64,000 nucleotides of DNA from Alphaproteobacteria bacterium (GTDB lineage Bacteria > Pseudomonadota > Alphaproteobacteria > Caulobacterales > Caulobacteraceae): assembly GCA_018826515.1 (NCBI GenBank), contig JAHKAM010000029.1, positions 50,814 through 114,813 on the forward strand, in the 5' to 3' direction. The notes under the pieces are model-generated. The model was not told the DNA's origin, ran no database searches, and saw only the letters and a list, made by a program, of their open reading frames with translations. The translations under genes were made by a program, and so were the position numbers. Below, in pieces: positions 21,190 to 31,910 of this stretch; position 1 is the stretch's first letter, and the number at the start of each line of letters is the position of its first letter.

Positions 21190-21642
21190 TCAGGCCCGGC
21201 GACCCAGCAGGGCGTGGAAACCGAGGGCGACCAGGGCGCCGAACAGGCCGACGGACAGGGCCAGCAGCGTTTCGGCGTATCCGGGGGCCGTGACCTCGAA
21301 TGAAACGGGCCCGACGGCCCGGATCGCCGCCTGGATGTTCATCCATCCGTAAAGCGCCGCCAGCAGGCCGAGCCCGGCGGAGGCGGCGGCGATGAGCATC
21401 AGCAGCAGGCGGAAGATCGTGGCGGCGCTCCGGACGAACAGGCCGATCACGCCGAGCACGAGAGCGAGGAAGGTCAGCATCTGGGCCAGCATGATCGCCA
21501 ATTTGGCGATGACGCTGGCGTCCATGAACATCGCCGCCGCCGGATAGCCGGGGAGATAGCGGCCCATGAGCCAGGCGAAGGTCCCGGCGGAGGCCGCGAA
21601 GGCGACGGCGGCGAGGATCAGGAGGACGGGCGCGCGTTTCAT
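21190..21642 (-). CDS. Hypothetical membrane protein
   Basis: Four hydrophobic segments; start MKRAPVLLILAAVAF. Confidence 0.6.
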   Translation of the reverse strand: MKRAPVLLILAAVAFAASAGTFAWLMGRYLPGYPAAAMFMDASVIAKLAIMLAQMLTFLALVLGVIGLFVRSAATIFRLLLMLIAAASAGLGLLAALYGWMNIQAAIRAVGPVSFEVTAPGYAETLLALSVGLFGALVALGFHALLGRRA

Positions 21643-21718
21643 GCGGCGGAGGGTGTGGGGTGGAGGGGGGCGGGTCAAGCGGTCCCGGTTCCTTCGCCGG
21701 GATGGCGAAAGGGAGGCG

Positions 21719-22093
21719 CTAGCGCTGCGCCGCCTCGCCCTTGTGTTCGGCCCGGTTCCACGGCCAGCGGCCGTCGATCTCCATCTCCAGCGAGACCGAG
21801 ACGAAGGTGCGGATCACGACGATGGCGGCCAGCAGGCCGACGCTCTCGAAGGTCAGGGGGGCGGTGATGGTGAAGATGATGTCGGCCCCGACCAGCAGTT
21901 CCAGCCCCAGCAGGATGCCGCGCCCCAGATTGGCGCGCAGGCGGTCGTAGGCGCGGCGGCGTTCGCCGGGCCGGACCAGGTCGCGGGCGAAGATGGCGAT
22001 GGCGGTGAGGACGCCCGCGACGATGACGAGCACCCCGGCGATCTCCAGCGCCCGGGCCGCGCCGGCGAGCAGGGGTATGTCGGTGAGGGCCAT
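21719..22093 (-). CDS. DUF1622 membrane protein
   Basis: Hydrophobic segments and YDRLRANLGRGILLGLELLVGADIIFTI...VVIRTFVSVSLEMEIDG. Confidence 0.85.
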   Translation of the reverse strand: MALTDIPLLAGAARALEIAGVLVIVAGVLTAIAIFARDLVRPGERRRAYDRLRANLGRGILLGLELLVGADIIFTITAPLTFESVGLLAAIVVIRTFVSVSLEMEIDGRWPWNRAEHKGEAAQR

Positions 22094-22123
22094 GCGGGAG
22101 GAATGGATGGGGCGGGGAAGGGT

Positions 22124-22465
22124 TCAGTCCGGCTCCTCAGGCGGGGTCCAGTTCGGGTCGTTCTCGAGGAACCAGTCGGCGGCGAGGTCCAGCCATTGCG
22201 GATTGTCGCGTTCGATCAGCGCCAGCTTCCAGTCGCGGAGCCATTTCTTGATCCGCTTCTCGCGCCGGATGGCCTCGACCACCCAGGCGTGACGTTCGAA
22301 CCAGAGCAGGCGGGTGCACTCATAATCGTCTGTGAAGCCGGGGAAGGTGTGGGTCTTGTGCTTCCAGGCGCGGGCGAACAGGTTGGCGGACATGCCGGTG
22401 TACAGCGTGCCGTTCCGTCCGCTGCCCATGATGTAGGTGGCGATGAAGGTCCGGTGCGTCCCCAT
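22124..22465 (-). CDS. GIY-YIG (URI-type) nuclease, copy A
   Basis: ATYIMGSGRNGTLYTGMSANLFARAWKHK ... REKRIKKWLRDWKLALIERDNPQWLDLA. Confidence 0.9.
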   Translation of the reverse strand: MGTHRTFIATYIMGSGRNGTLYTGMSANLFARAWKHKTHTFPGFTDDYECTRLLWFERHAWVVEAIRREKRIKKWLRDWKLALIERDNPQWLDLAADWFLENDPNWTPPEEPD

Positions 22466-22490
22466 GCGTGCAACCTATCCGTTTTTTCTT

Positions 22491-22663
22491 CTTTCGTCAT
22501 CCTCCGGCGAGCGCAGCGAGACCGGGGGACCCAGCGGCGCCGAAGGCGACCTGTTCACGCACGATGTTCGCCGGCTGAGTCCGCGACAGGTTCGCGCTCT
22601 CGCGCGCCGCTGGGTCCCCCGGTCTGCGCCGCGAAGACGCGGCTTGCCGGAGGATGACGAAAG
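22491..22663. repeat. Long nested palindrome, family A copy 1 (173 bp)
   Basis: Outer arms CTTTCGTCATCCTCCGGC (22491-22508) / GCCGGAGGATGACGAAAG (22646-22663); inner arms AGACCGGGGGACCCAGCGGCG (22519-22539) / CGCCGCTGGGTCCCCCGGTCT (22605-22625). Confidence 0.92.
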
Positions 22664-22723
22664 GAAAGGGGCACGGAGCGGGGTCGCGCTTGACCCCGCC
22701 CTCCCCGCTCCGGATCATGGCGC

Positions 22724-23248
22724 ATGCCCAGACCCGTCGCGCTCGCACCCCATGATCCGCAGTGGGCCGTTTGGGCGGCGGCGCTGATCGCCGACCTGCG
22801 GGCGGCCGCGCCGGGCGCTTTCACGGCCCTGCATCACATCGGCTCGACCGCCGTGCCGGGGCTGGCGGCCAAGCCGGTGATCGACCTGCTGGGCGAGGCC
22901 GACAGTCTGGCGGCGATCGCGGCGGCGCGGCCGGCGCTGGAGGCGCTGGGCTGGCGTTGGCGCGGCGAGAACGGCGCGGCCGGGCGGCGGTATTTGACTT
23001 GGGAGGATCCGAAGACGGGCGAGCGGGCCGCCCATCTGCATGGGCATGCGGCGGGGGATCCGATGATCCCCTGGCATCTGGCGTTCCGGGACCGGCTGAG
23101 GGCCGAGCCGGAGACGGCGGAGGCCTATGCGCGGGAGAAGGCGCGGTGCGCGGTGCTGCATCCGCGGGACAGCGGGGCCTATGCGGCGTGCAAGAAGGCG
23201 TGGACGGATGGGGTGGCGGCGGAGGCGGTGCGGCGCCTGGGCTTGTGA
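22724..23248 (+). CDS. GrpB (UPF0157) family protein
   Basis: FTALHHIGSTAVPGLAAKPVIDLLGEA; HLHGHAAGDPMIPWHLAFRDRLRAEPETAEAYAREK. Confidence 0.9.
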   Translation: MPRPVALAPHDPQWAVWAAALIADLRAAAPGAFTALHHIGSTAVPGLAAKPVIDLLGEADSLAAIAAARPALEALGWRWRGENGAAGRRYLTWEDPKTGERAAHLHGHAAGDPMIPWHLAFRDRLRAEPETAEAYAREKARCAVLHPRDSGAYAACKKAWTDGVAAEAVRRLGL

Positions 23249-23249
23249 T

Positions 23250-23591
23250 TCAGTCCGGCTCTTCGGGCGGGACCCAGTTCGGATCGTTCTCCAGATACCA
23301 GTCGGCGGCGAGGTCCAGCCACTGCGGGTTCTCCCGCTCGATCAGCGCCAGCTTCCAGTCGCGCAGCCATTTCTTGATCCGCTTCTCGCGTGGGATGGCC
23401 TCGACCACCCAGGCGTGACGCTCGAACCAGAGCAGGCGGGTGCAGTCGTGATCGTCCGTGAAGCCGGGAAAGCCGTGGGTCTTGTGCTTCCAGACCCGGG
23501 CGAACAGGTTGGAAGTCATGCCGGTGTAAAGCGTCCCGTTCCGTCCGCTGCCCATGATGTAGGTGGCGATGAAGGTCCGGTGCGTCCCCAT
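23250..23591 (-). CDS. GIY-YIG (URI-type) nuclease, copy B
   Basis: 113 aa, about 10 substitutions relative to the 22124-22465 product by eye. Confidence 0.9.
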   Translation of the reverse strand: MGTHRTFIATYIMGSGRNGTLYTGMTSNLFARVWKHKTHGFPGFTDDHDCTRLLWFERHAWVVEAIPREKRIKKWLRDWKLALIERENPQWLDLAADWYLENDPNWVPPEEPD

Positions 23592-23652
23592 GTGTGCAAC
23601 CTATACGTTTCTTCCCCTTTCGTCATCCTCCGGCGAGCGGAGCGATCCCCCA

Positions 23653-23825
23653 CTTTCGTCATCCTCCGGCGAGCGGAGCGAGACCGGGGGACCCAGCGGC
23701 GCCGAAGGCGACCTGTTCACGCACGCGGCCGGCCGACGGAGTCCGCGACAGGTTCGCGCTCGCGCGCGCCGCTGGGTCCCCCGGTCTGCGCCGCGAAGAC
23801 GCGGCTTGCCGGAGGATGACGAAAG
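23653..23825. repeat. Long nested palindrome, family A copy 2 (173 bp), preceded by 36-bp partial arm duplication
   Basis: Same outer 18-bp and inner arms as copy 1; extra CTTTCGTCATCCTCCGGCGAGCGGAGCGA at 23617. Confidence 0.92.
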
Positions 23826-23918
23826 GGGGGGGGCGGGTGGTGGAAGCGGCGAAGCCGCCCCCGGACGGTCGACCACACCCTTTGACGCTTCGCGCCGCCC
23901 TTCGGGTCGCGCCAGAAC

Positions 23919-23972
23919 GACGGCTGCGCCGCCGTGCGCTCAAGCCCTCTCCCAATGGGAGAGGGGCAGCCG

Positions 23973-23974
<2 letters not shown>
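23919..23974. other. Hairpin at the 3' end of clpB
   Basis: Outer arms GACGGCTGC (23919-23927) / GCAGCCGTC (23966-23974) enclosing CCCTCTCCC-AAT-GGGAGAGGG (23945-23965); right arm reaches the clpB stop. Confidence 0.6.
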
Positions 23975-26561
<2,587 letters not shown>

Positions 26562-26641
26562 GGCGTGTCCCCTGATCAGGCGGAGTGTGCGCCCAAGCAC
26601 GCCCTTTCAGGAAGCGACGCCTTGAGCCGACGCAAATCTGG

Positions 26642-26661
26642 GTGTGGCGATCACGCCACAC
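26642..26661. promoter_or_regulatory. Perfect inverted repeat upstream of clpB
   Basis: GTGTGGCG-ATCA-CGCCACAC between the TonB-receptor stop and the clpB start. Confidence 0.4.
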
Positions 26662-26683
26662 AAGGGGTCCGCGCCCGTCGCGA

Positions 26684-28921
26684 TCAGCTTCCCGTCGTCG
26701 GGGCGGTGAAGTCGAACTGCTCCGGCCGCCGCTGGCCCGAGCCGAAGCTCCAGGTCAGGCCGATATAGGCCGCGCGCCCGCCGAAGATCTGGCTGGTGCG
26801 GTCGGTGAAGGTCGGGGTCTGGAGGGTGGTGACCGAGCCGAACTCGTCGAAGACGTCGCGGACCGTGGCCTGGAAGGACCAGTCCTGGTTGATCTTCCGG
26901 CGGTAGCCGAAATTGACCAGGGTCGACTGTTCGCGCACGCCCTGGGCCAGCAGCTGGTCGCCGGCCCAGATGCCGGAGAACTGGACGAAGTCGTTCTCGG
27001 TCGGCTGCCAGTTGAGGGTCAGACGGCCCGAGACGCTCTCGCCCGCGCTGTCGGAGGCCCCGGCGAGGCCGGCGGCGTCGATCTCCTGCCGGAAGGCGTT
27101 GATGCTGGCGTTGTAGCGCAGGGTCGAATGCAGCTGGCCGTTGGCCACCAGCTCCACGCCCATGGCGGTGCTGGAGCCGAGGTTCTCGGGCCGGGTCAGG
27201 AAGACGCCGCCGCCGATGTCGGTGGTGACCGGGGTGAAGGCGTCAGTGGTGTCGCGATAGTAGAGGGTGGCCTGGTAGAAGGCCGGGGCGACGCGCTTCT
27301 GCCAGGTCAGTTCGAAGGAATCCGTCTCCTGCGGCAGCAGGTCGGGATTGCCCGAGCGGTAGTTGAGGTTGTCCTGGTAGGTCAGGAAGGGGTTGAGGTC
27401 CTGGGGGCCGGGCCGCTGGATGCGCCGGCTGAAGCTGCCGCGCAGGCTCTCGCCCTCGCCCAGGGCATACTGCAGGTGCATCGTCGGATAGGCGCGGAAA
27501 TAGTCGTTGGACCGCTGGATATTGGTCGTGACCTGGTCGAGGTCGATGTTGGCCTGTTCCAGCCGCAGGCCGAACTGGCCCGACAGGTTCTCGCCGAACG
27601 GCCGTTCGAAGGTGGCGTAGAGGGCGTGAACCTGCTGGTCGACGTGGAACTCGTTGGAGACGATGGGGTCGGGGGTCAGGCTGGTCGGCGCCGGGCCGCG
27701 GGCGACGAAATTGTCGAGCTCGAGGTTTGAGGCCTGCAGCTCATAGCCGGCGCGCAGGCGGCCGCCGTCGGCCATGGGGCGGACATAGGCGCTGGTGACG
27801 CCCAGCTGGTTCTGGCGGTTGCGGTTCTCGATCGTCTCATAGGTCAGCGGCGCGGCGGGGATGCGCTGGTCGACCTCGGTGTCGAAGCCGAAAACGAAGC
27901 GGTTGCGGTCGAAGCGGACCTCATTCGACCATTCGTGGCCCTGGTCGTCGAAGCGACGCAGCAGCCGGGTCGAGCCGCCCGAGAAGGTGCCCGAGAAGCC
28001 GCCCCCGGAGTTGCGGGTGTAGTCGACGGCCAGGCCGCCCCCGGCCGCGTCGGCCTGGTACAGGTCGACCGCGTCGGCGAAGCTGTCGACGTCGACGTGG
28101 CGGACATCGCCGGTCAGCTGGGTCCTGTCGTCGATATTGTGCTCGGCCGCGAGGCGGACGAAGACATTGTCGGAATCGCCCTCGATGTCCTGGGTCTGGC
28201 GCGCCTCGAGGAACTGGCCCGAGCCGGCGTCGAAGCGGGTGCGGACCCGTTCGATCTCCTGGAGGAAGGCGTCGTGGCGCAGGCCGATGTCGGCCGTGAG
28301 GGTCGTCTTGCCAATCACATGGGCGATGTTGCCGCCGAAATTCCAGCGGCCGCCGTCGCCGATATTGGCGCGCAGCGAGCCGGTGGTGGTCGCGCCCTGA
28401 CGCACGACATTGGGCTTGGAGATCAGGTTGATCACCCCGCCGGAGCCCTCGGGGCTGTAGGCGGCGGACGGGTTGGTCATCACCTCGATGCGGGCGTACT
28501 GGCTGGCCGGAATCTGCTGCACCAGCTGGCCGCGGCTGGGGCCGTTGAACTGGGTCGAGGGACGGCCGTCGACGAGGATGGTGACATTGGAATCGCCGCG
28601 CAGGCTGACGTTGCCGTCGGGATCGACCTCGACCGAGGGCACGTTGCGCAGGGCCTCGGCCAGGGTCCCGGTCTGGGCCTGAAGATCGTCGGCGAGGCTG
28701 TAGCTGATCGAGTCGATCGAGGTGCGGACGTCGTTCGGGCGGGCGGTGACGACGACGTCGTCGAGCGCCCCGGCCTCTTCTTCCGCGGCCGGCGGCTGGG
28801 CCCCGGGCTCCTGCGCGGGCGGGGTTTGCGGGGTCGCCGCGGGCGTCGGCGTCTGGGCCATGGCCGCGCCGGACACGGTGGCGAGGGAGACGCCGACCAG
28901 AAGCATGATCTTGAGGGACAT
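26684..28921 (-). CDS. TonB-dependent receptor (outer membrane beta-barrel family)
   Basis: Plug LRNVPSVEVDPDGNVSLRGDSNVTILVDGRPSTQFNG; YSPEGSGGVINLISK. Confidence 0.93.
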   Translation of the reverse strand: MSLKIMLLVGVSLATVSGAAMAQTPTPAATPQTPPAQEPGAQPPAAEEEAGALDDVVVTARPNDVRTSIDSISYSLADDLQAQTGTLAEALRNVPSVEVDPDGNVSLRGDSNVTILVDGRPSTQFNGPSRGQLVQQIPASQYARIEVMTNPSAAYSPEGSGGVINLISKPNVVRQGATTTGSLRANIGDGGRWNFGGNIAHVIGKTTLTADIGLRHDAFLQEIERVRTRFDAGSGQFLEARQTQDIEGDSDNVFVRLAAEHNIDDRTQLTGDVRHVDVDSFADAVDLYQADAAGGGLAVDYTRNSGGGFSGTFSGGSTRLLRRFDDQGHEWSNEVRFDRNRFVFGFDTEVDQRIPAAPLTYETIENRNRQNQLGVTSAYVRPMADGGRLRAGYELQASNLELDNFVARGPAPTSLTPDPIVSNEFHVDQQVHALYATFERPFGENLSGQFGLRLEQANIDLDQVTTNIQRSNDYFRAYPTMHLQYALGEGESLRGSFSRRIQRPGPQDLNPFLTYQDNLNYRSGNPDLLPQETDSFELTWQKRVAPAFYQATLYYRDTTDAFTPVTTDIGGGVFLTRPENLGSSTAMGVELVANGQLHSTLRYNASINAFRQEIDAAGLAGASDSAGESVSGRLTLNWQPTENDFVQFSGIWAGDQLLAQGVREQSTLVNFGYRRKINQDWSFQATVRDVFDEFGSVTTLQTPTFTDRTSQIFGGRAAYIGLTWSFGSGQRRPEQFDFTAPTTGS

Positions 28922-28960
28922 ATCGGGGATCCGGAGCGGCGGCGGGACAGGGGGACAGCT

Positions 28961-28975
28961 TTAACCGCGACTTAA
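28961..28975. promoter_or_regulatory. Candidate CtrA binding site TTAA-CCGCGAC-TTAA
   Basis: Exact TTAA-N7-TTAA, about 40 bp upstream of the TonB-receptor start. Confidence 0.6.
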
Positions 28976-29042
28976 AATCAGCTGTGCCGTTTCGCCAGTT
29001 ACATCTTGGTCATGCTCGGGGCGACAGTTGGGTGGGGTTCCC

Positions 29043-29741
29043 ATGGACCTCGCGATAGGTCAGGACAGACTCCGTGATCGCCGGAGCACCCCATTGATCG
29101 CCCATGCCGTCTGGCCGGTAGACCCCGCCGTCATCCTCCCCTTCCTGCTGGCCGTGGCCCTGATCGAGCTGACGCCCGGGCCCAATATGGGCTGGCTGGC
29201 GCTGGTCTCGCTGGCGCGGGGACGGCTGGCCGGGTTCGCGGCGGTGGCGGGGGTGACGCTGGGGCTGGCGGTGTGGATGCTGGCGGCGGCCTTCGGCCTG
29301 ACGCAGGTCCTGCTGATCTGGCCGCCGCTGTACCAGATCATCCGCTGGGCCGGGGTGGTCTTCCTGCTGTGGCTGGCGTGGGAGGCGTGGCGCGGAGAGA
29401 GCGACCCGGCCGCCGCGGACGGTCCCGACCACAGCACGCTGCGCGGCCTGTTCCTGCGCGGCATGACGGGCAATCTGCTGAACCCCAAGGCGGCGGTCTT
29501 CTATGTCGCCCTGCTGCCCACCTTCATGCGGCCGGACCATGGGTCGCCGCTGGCGCAGGCGCTGACCCTGGGCGGGCTGCATCTGGCGGTGGCGGTGGCG
29601 ATTCACGCGCTGATCGTGCTGGGGGCGGCGGGCGCCGGGGGGCTGGTCCTGTCCCGGATGCAGGGGCCGGCGCTGCGCGCCGTGATGGCCGGCGGCATCG
29701 CCGTCGTGGCCCTGTGGATGGCCTGGGAGACCCGGGTCTGA
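29043..29741 (+). CDS. LysE family translocator
   Basis: LPFLLAVALIELTPGPNMGWLALVSLARGR; MTGNLLNPKAAVFYVALLP; exact start uncertain. Confidence 0.85.
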   Translation: MDLAIGQDRLRDRRSTPLIAHAVWPVDPAVILPFLLAVALIELTPGPNMGWLALVSLARGRLAGFAAVAGVTLGLAVWMLAAAFGLTQVLLIWPPLYQIIRWAGVVFLLWLAWEAWRGESDPAAADGPDHSTLRGLFLRGMTGNLLNPKAAVFYVALLPTFMRPDHGSPLAQALTLGGLHLAVAVAIHALIVLGAAGAGGLVLSRMQGPALRAVMAGGIAVVALWMAWETRV

Positions 29742-29808
29742 AGCGACGATGGACAGGGTCCGCGCGCACGCGCTAGCGTCCGCGCCGAACCTGACCGGAG
29801 CCTGCCGC

Positions 29809-31422
29809 ATGTCCATCCGCCTGACCCGCCGCGCGGCGCTGGTTTCGTCCGTGGCCGGAGCGGCCGCCCTGCCCTCGACCGGCTGGGCCCGGGCGGCGGC
29901 CAATGACAGCGCCTCGCTGGCCGAACAGGTCGACGCCTATGTGAAACAGGTCATGGCCGGCTTCCCGGACCAGCCGGCGGTGTCGGTGGCGGTCGTGAAG
30001 GACGGACAGGCGGTGCTGACGCGCGGCTACGGCGTCCGGGCCATCGGCGGGGCGGCGGTGGACGAGCACACCCTGTTCGCCATCGCCTCGAACACCAAGG
30101 CGGTGACCTGCGCCGCCCTGGCCATCCTGATCGACGAGGGCAAGGTGAAGTGGGACGAGCCGGTGCGGACCTGGCTGCCCGGCTTCAGCCTGTCGAAGCC
30201 CGAGCTGAACGACATGGTCACGGTGCGCGATCTGGTCAGCCACCGGATCGGTTTCGGCCTCGGCGCCGGGGACCTGCTGTTCTGGCCCAACAGCGACCGG
30301 ACGCGGGCCGAGATCATGGCCGCCGTGCCGCATGTGCCGATCGAGGACTCATTCCGGACCACCTACCACTACTGCAACCTGATGTTCGTGGTGGCGGGCG
30401 AGGTGGTGGCCGCGGCCTCGGGGATGCCGTGGGAGGATTTCGTCCAGACGCGGATCCTGGACCGGCTGGGGATGACCGAGACCCTGCCGGTGATGACCGC
30501 GGCCGATCCGGCGAAATCGGCCCTGCCGCACGGACGGATCGGACCGCCGCTGCGCTATCAGGGTCCGATGCAGACCATCGGCGGGTCGATCCAGGAGGTC
30601 TGGGACTGGGCCGCGGCCGGCGCCGCGGGCGGTTTCGTCACCACGCCGGTCGACTGGGCCAAGTGGATCGCGGTGCAGCTGGCGCGCGGCGCCCTGCCCG
30701 ACGGGACGCGGCTGTATTCGGAAGCGCGGGCCAATGAGATGTGGCGGCCCAACATCATCGTCGGCAGCTCGGCCGGACCGACGCCGGACCTGCCCGGTCG
30801 GGCCATCGCGGCGACCTATGCCACGGGCTGGCAGGTGATGGACTATCGCGGCGAGCGTTTCATCACCCATGGCGGCGGGGCGCCCGGCTTTATCTCGGGC
30901 ACGGTGCTGATCCCGGGACGGAACGCCGGATTCTCCTTCTTCACCAACGCCGAGGAGGGGATGCTGACCCGGGCCCTGCGCAGCGGCATCGCCGACATCG
31001 TCATGGGCAAGACGGGGTTCGACTGGATCGCCGACGGCCAGCGGCTGAAGGCCGAGGGGGATGCGAAATCGGTCGCGGCGGCGGCGGAGATCGACGCCAG
31101 ACAGGCGGCCGGGGCGCCGCCGTCCCTGCCGCTGGCGGCCTATGCCGGGACCTGGCGCGACCCCTGGTACGGCGACATCGTCATCGAGGCGCGCGACCTG
31201 CAGCTGTGGCTGCGCTTCACCCGGACCCCGGCGCTGCAGGGGCCCGTGGAAGCCTATGACGGCGACACCCTCAGGACCCGGTTCGTCGACCGGCGCGAGG
31301 AGGATGTGTTCATCACCTTCACCCTGGAGAACGGCCGGCCCGTGTCAGCGACGATGAAGGCGGTCAGTCCGGACGCGGACTTTTCCTATGACTTCCACGA
31401 CCTGCGGCTGACGAAGGTCTGA
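29809..31422 (+). CDS. Serine hydrolase (beta-lactamase/class C family)
   Basis: FAIASNTKAVTCAALAIL (SxxK), YHYCNLMF (YxN), HGGGAPGF. Confidence 0.9.
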   Translation: MSIRLTRRAALVSSVAGAAALPSTGWARAAANDSASLAEQVDAYVKQVMAGFPDQPAVSVAVVKDGQAVLTRGYGVRAIGGAAVDEHTLFAIASNTKAVTCAALAILIDEGKVKWDEPVRTWLPGFSLSKPELNDMVTVRDLVSHRIGFGLGAGDLLFWPNSDRTRAEIMAAVPHVPIEDSFRTTYHYCNLMFVVAGEVVAAASGMPWEDFVQTRILDRLGMTETLPVMTAADPAKSALPHGRIGPPLRYQGPMQTIGGSIQEVWDWAAAGAAGGFVTTPVDWAKWIAVQLARGALPDGTRLYSEARANEMWRPNIIVGSSAGPTPDLPGRAIAATYATGWQVMDYRGERFITHGGGAPGFISGTVLIPGRNAGFSFFTNAEEGMLTRALRSGIADIVMGKTGFDWIADGQRLKAEGDAKSVAAAAEIDARQAAGAPPSLPLAAYAGTWRDPWYGDIVIEARDLQLWLRFTRTPALQGPVEAYDGDTLRTRFVDRREEDVFITFTLENGRPVSATMKAVSPDADFSYDFHDLRLTKV

Positions 31423-31428
31423 GGCCGA

Positions 31429-31833
31429 CTATTGCGCCGGGCGGGAGCGGCTGGCTTCCAGGATCGGCATGGCGGCTTCGGTCGGGATGTAGATGACCTC
31501 GCGGCCCGGCTTGCCGGCGGTCTCTTCCAGCATGTGGATGTAGGACCAGCGCAGGTAGTTGTCGGGACCGCCGAGGCTCTCGGCCATGATGCGGTTGGCC
31601 TCGTTGGTGCCGCGGGCGCGGGCGACCTCGGCCTGGGCGGTCAGCTGGGCCGAGTCGAGGGCGGCCTGGGCCTCGAGCACGCGGATGCGGCGGTCCTGGA
31701 CGGCCTGTTCATAGGCGGCCTTGCCCTGCATCTGCTTGGAATAGACGTTGTAGGTCGGCAGGCCGATCATGACGATGGCGAGGACGATGACGGCCGCGAT
31801 GACCGAGCCGATGGTGATGCTGACGCCGCGCAT
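31429..31833 (-). CDS. Small TM-anchored protein resembling the C-terminal tail of SPFH/prohibitin proteins
   Basis: N-terminal TM helix, Ala/Glu/Gln-rich coiled coil, conserved 'GGPDNYLRWSYIHMLEETAGKPGREVIYIPTEAAMPILEA'. Confidence 0.6.
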   Translation of the reverse strand: MRGVSITIGSVIAAVIVLAIVMIGLPTYNVYSKQMQGKAAYEQAVQDRRIRVLEAQAALDSAQLTAQAEVARARGTNEANRIMAESLGGPDNYLRWSYIHMLEETAGKPGREVIYIPTEAAMPILEASRSRPAQ

Positions 31834-31910
31834 GCGATTCTCCTGACAGGACGGGACCGTTCCCCCGCGTCAGACTCGCCGTCCGACTGTCCGGGGTCAA
31901 GCGCGACGCA

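Larger units (their letters stand above)
22123..22663. repeat. GIY-YIG + palindrome unit, copy A (541 bp)
   Basis: Direct repeat with 23249-23825: same gene, same 26-bp spacing to palindrome, same palindrome. Confidence 0.85.
23249..23825. repeat. GIY-YIG + palindrome unit, copy B (577 bp)
   Basis: Same architecture as copy A; 36 bp longer because of a partial arm duplication at 23617-23652. Confidence 0.85.

Noticed and set aside
20577-21260. LexA box (GTTC-N7-GTTC) for the SRAP gene
   Set aside because: Not found in the immediate upstream sequence; the GTTC words at 20105-20147 have the wrong spacing and lie on the other side of the gene.
22123-23825. CRISPR array or IS element interpretation of the repeats
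   Set aside because: Only two copies, no spacer periodicity, no transposase ORF; repeats contain a GIY-YIG gene and a palindrome.
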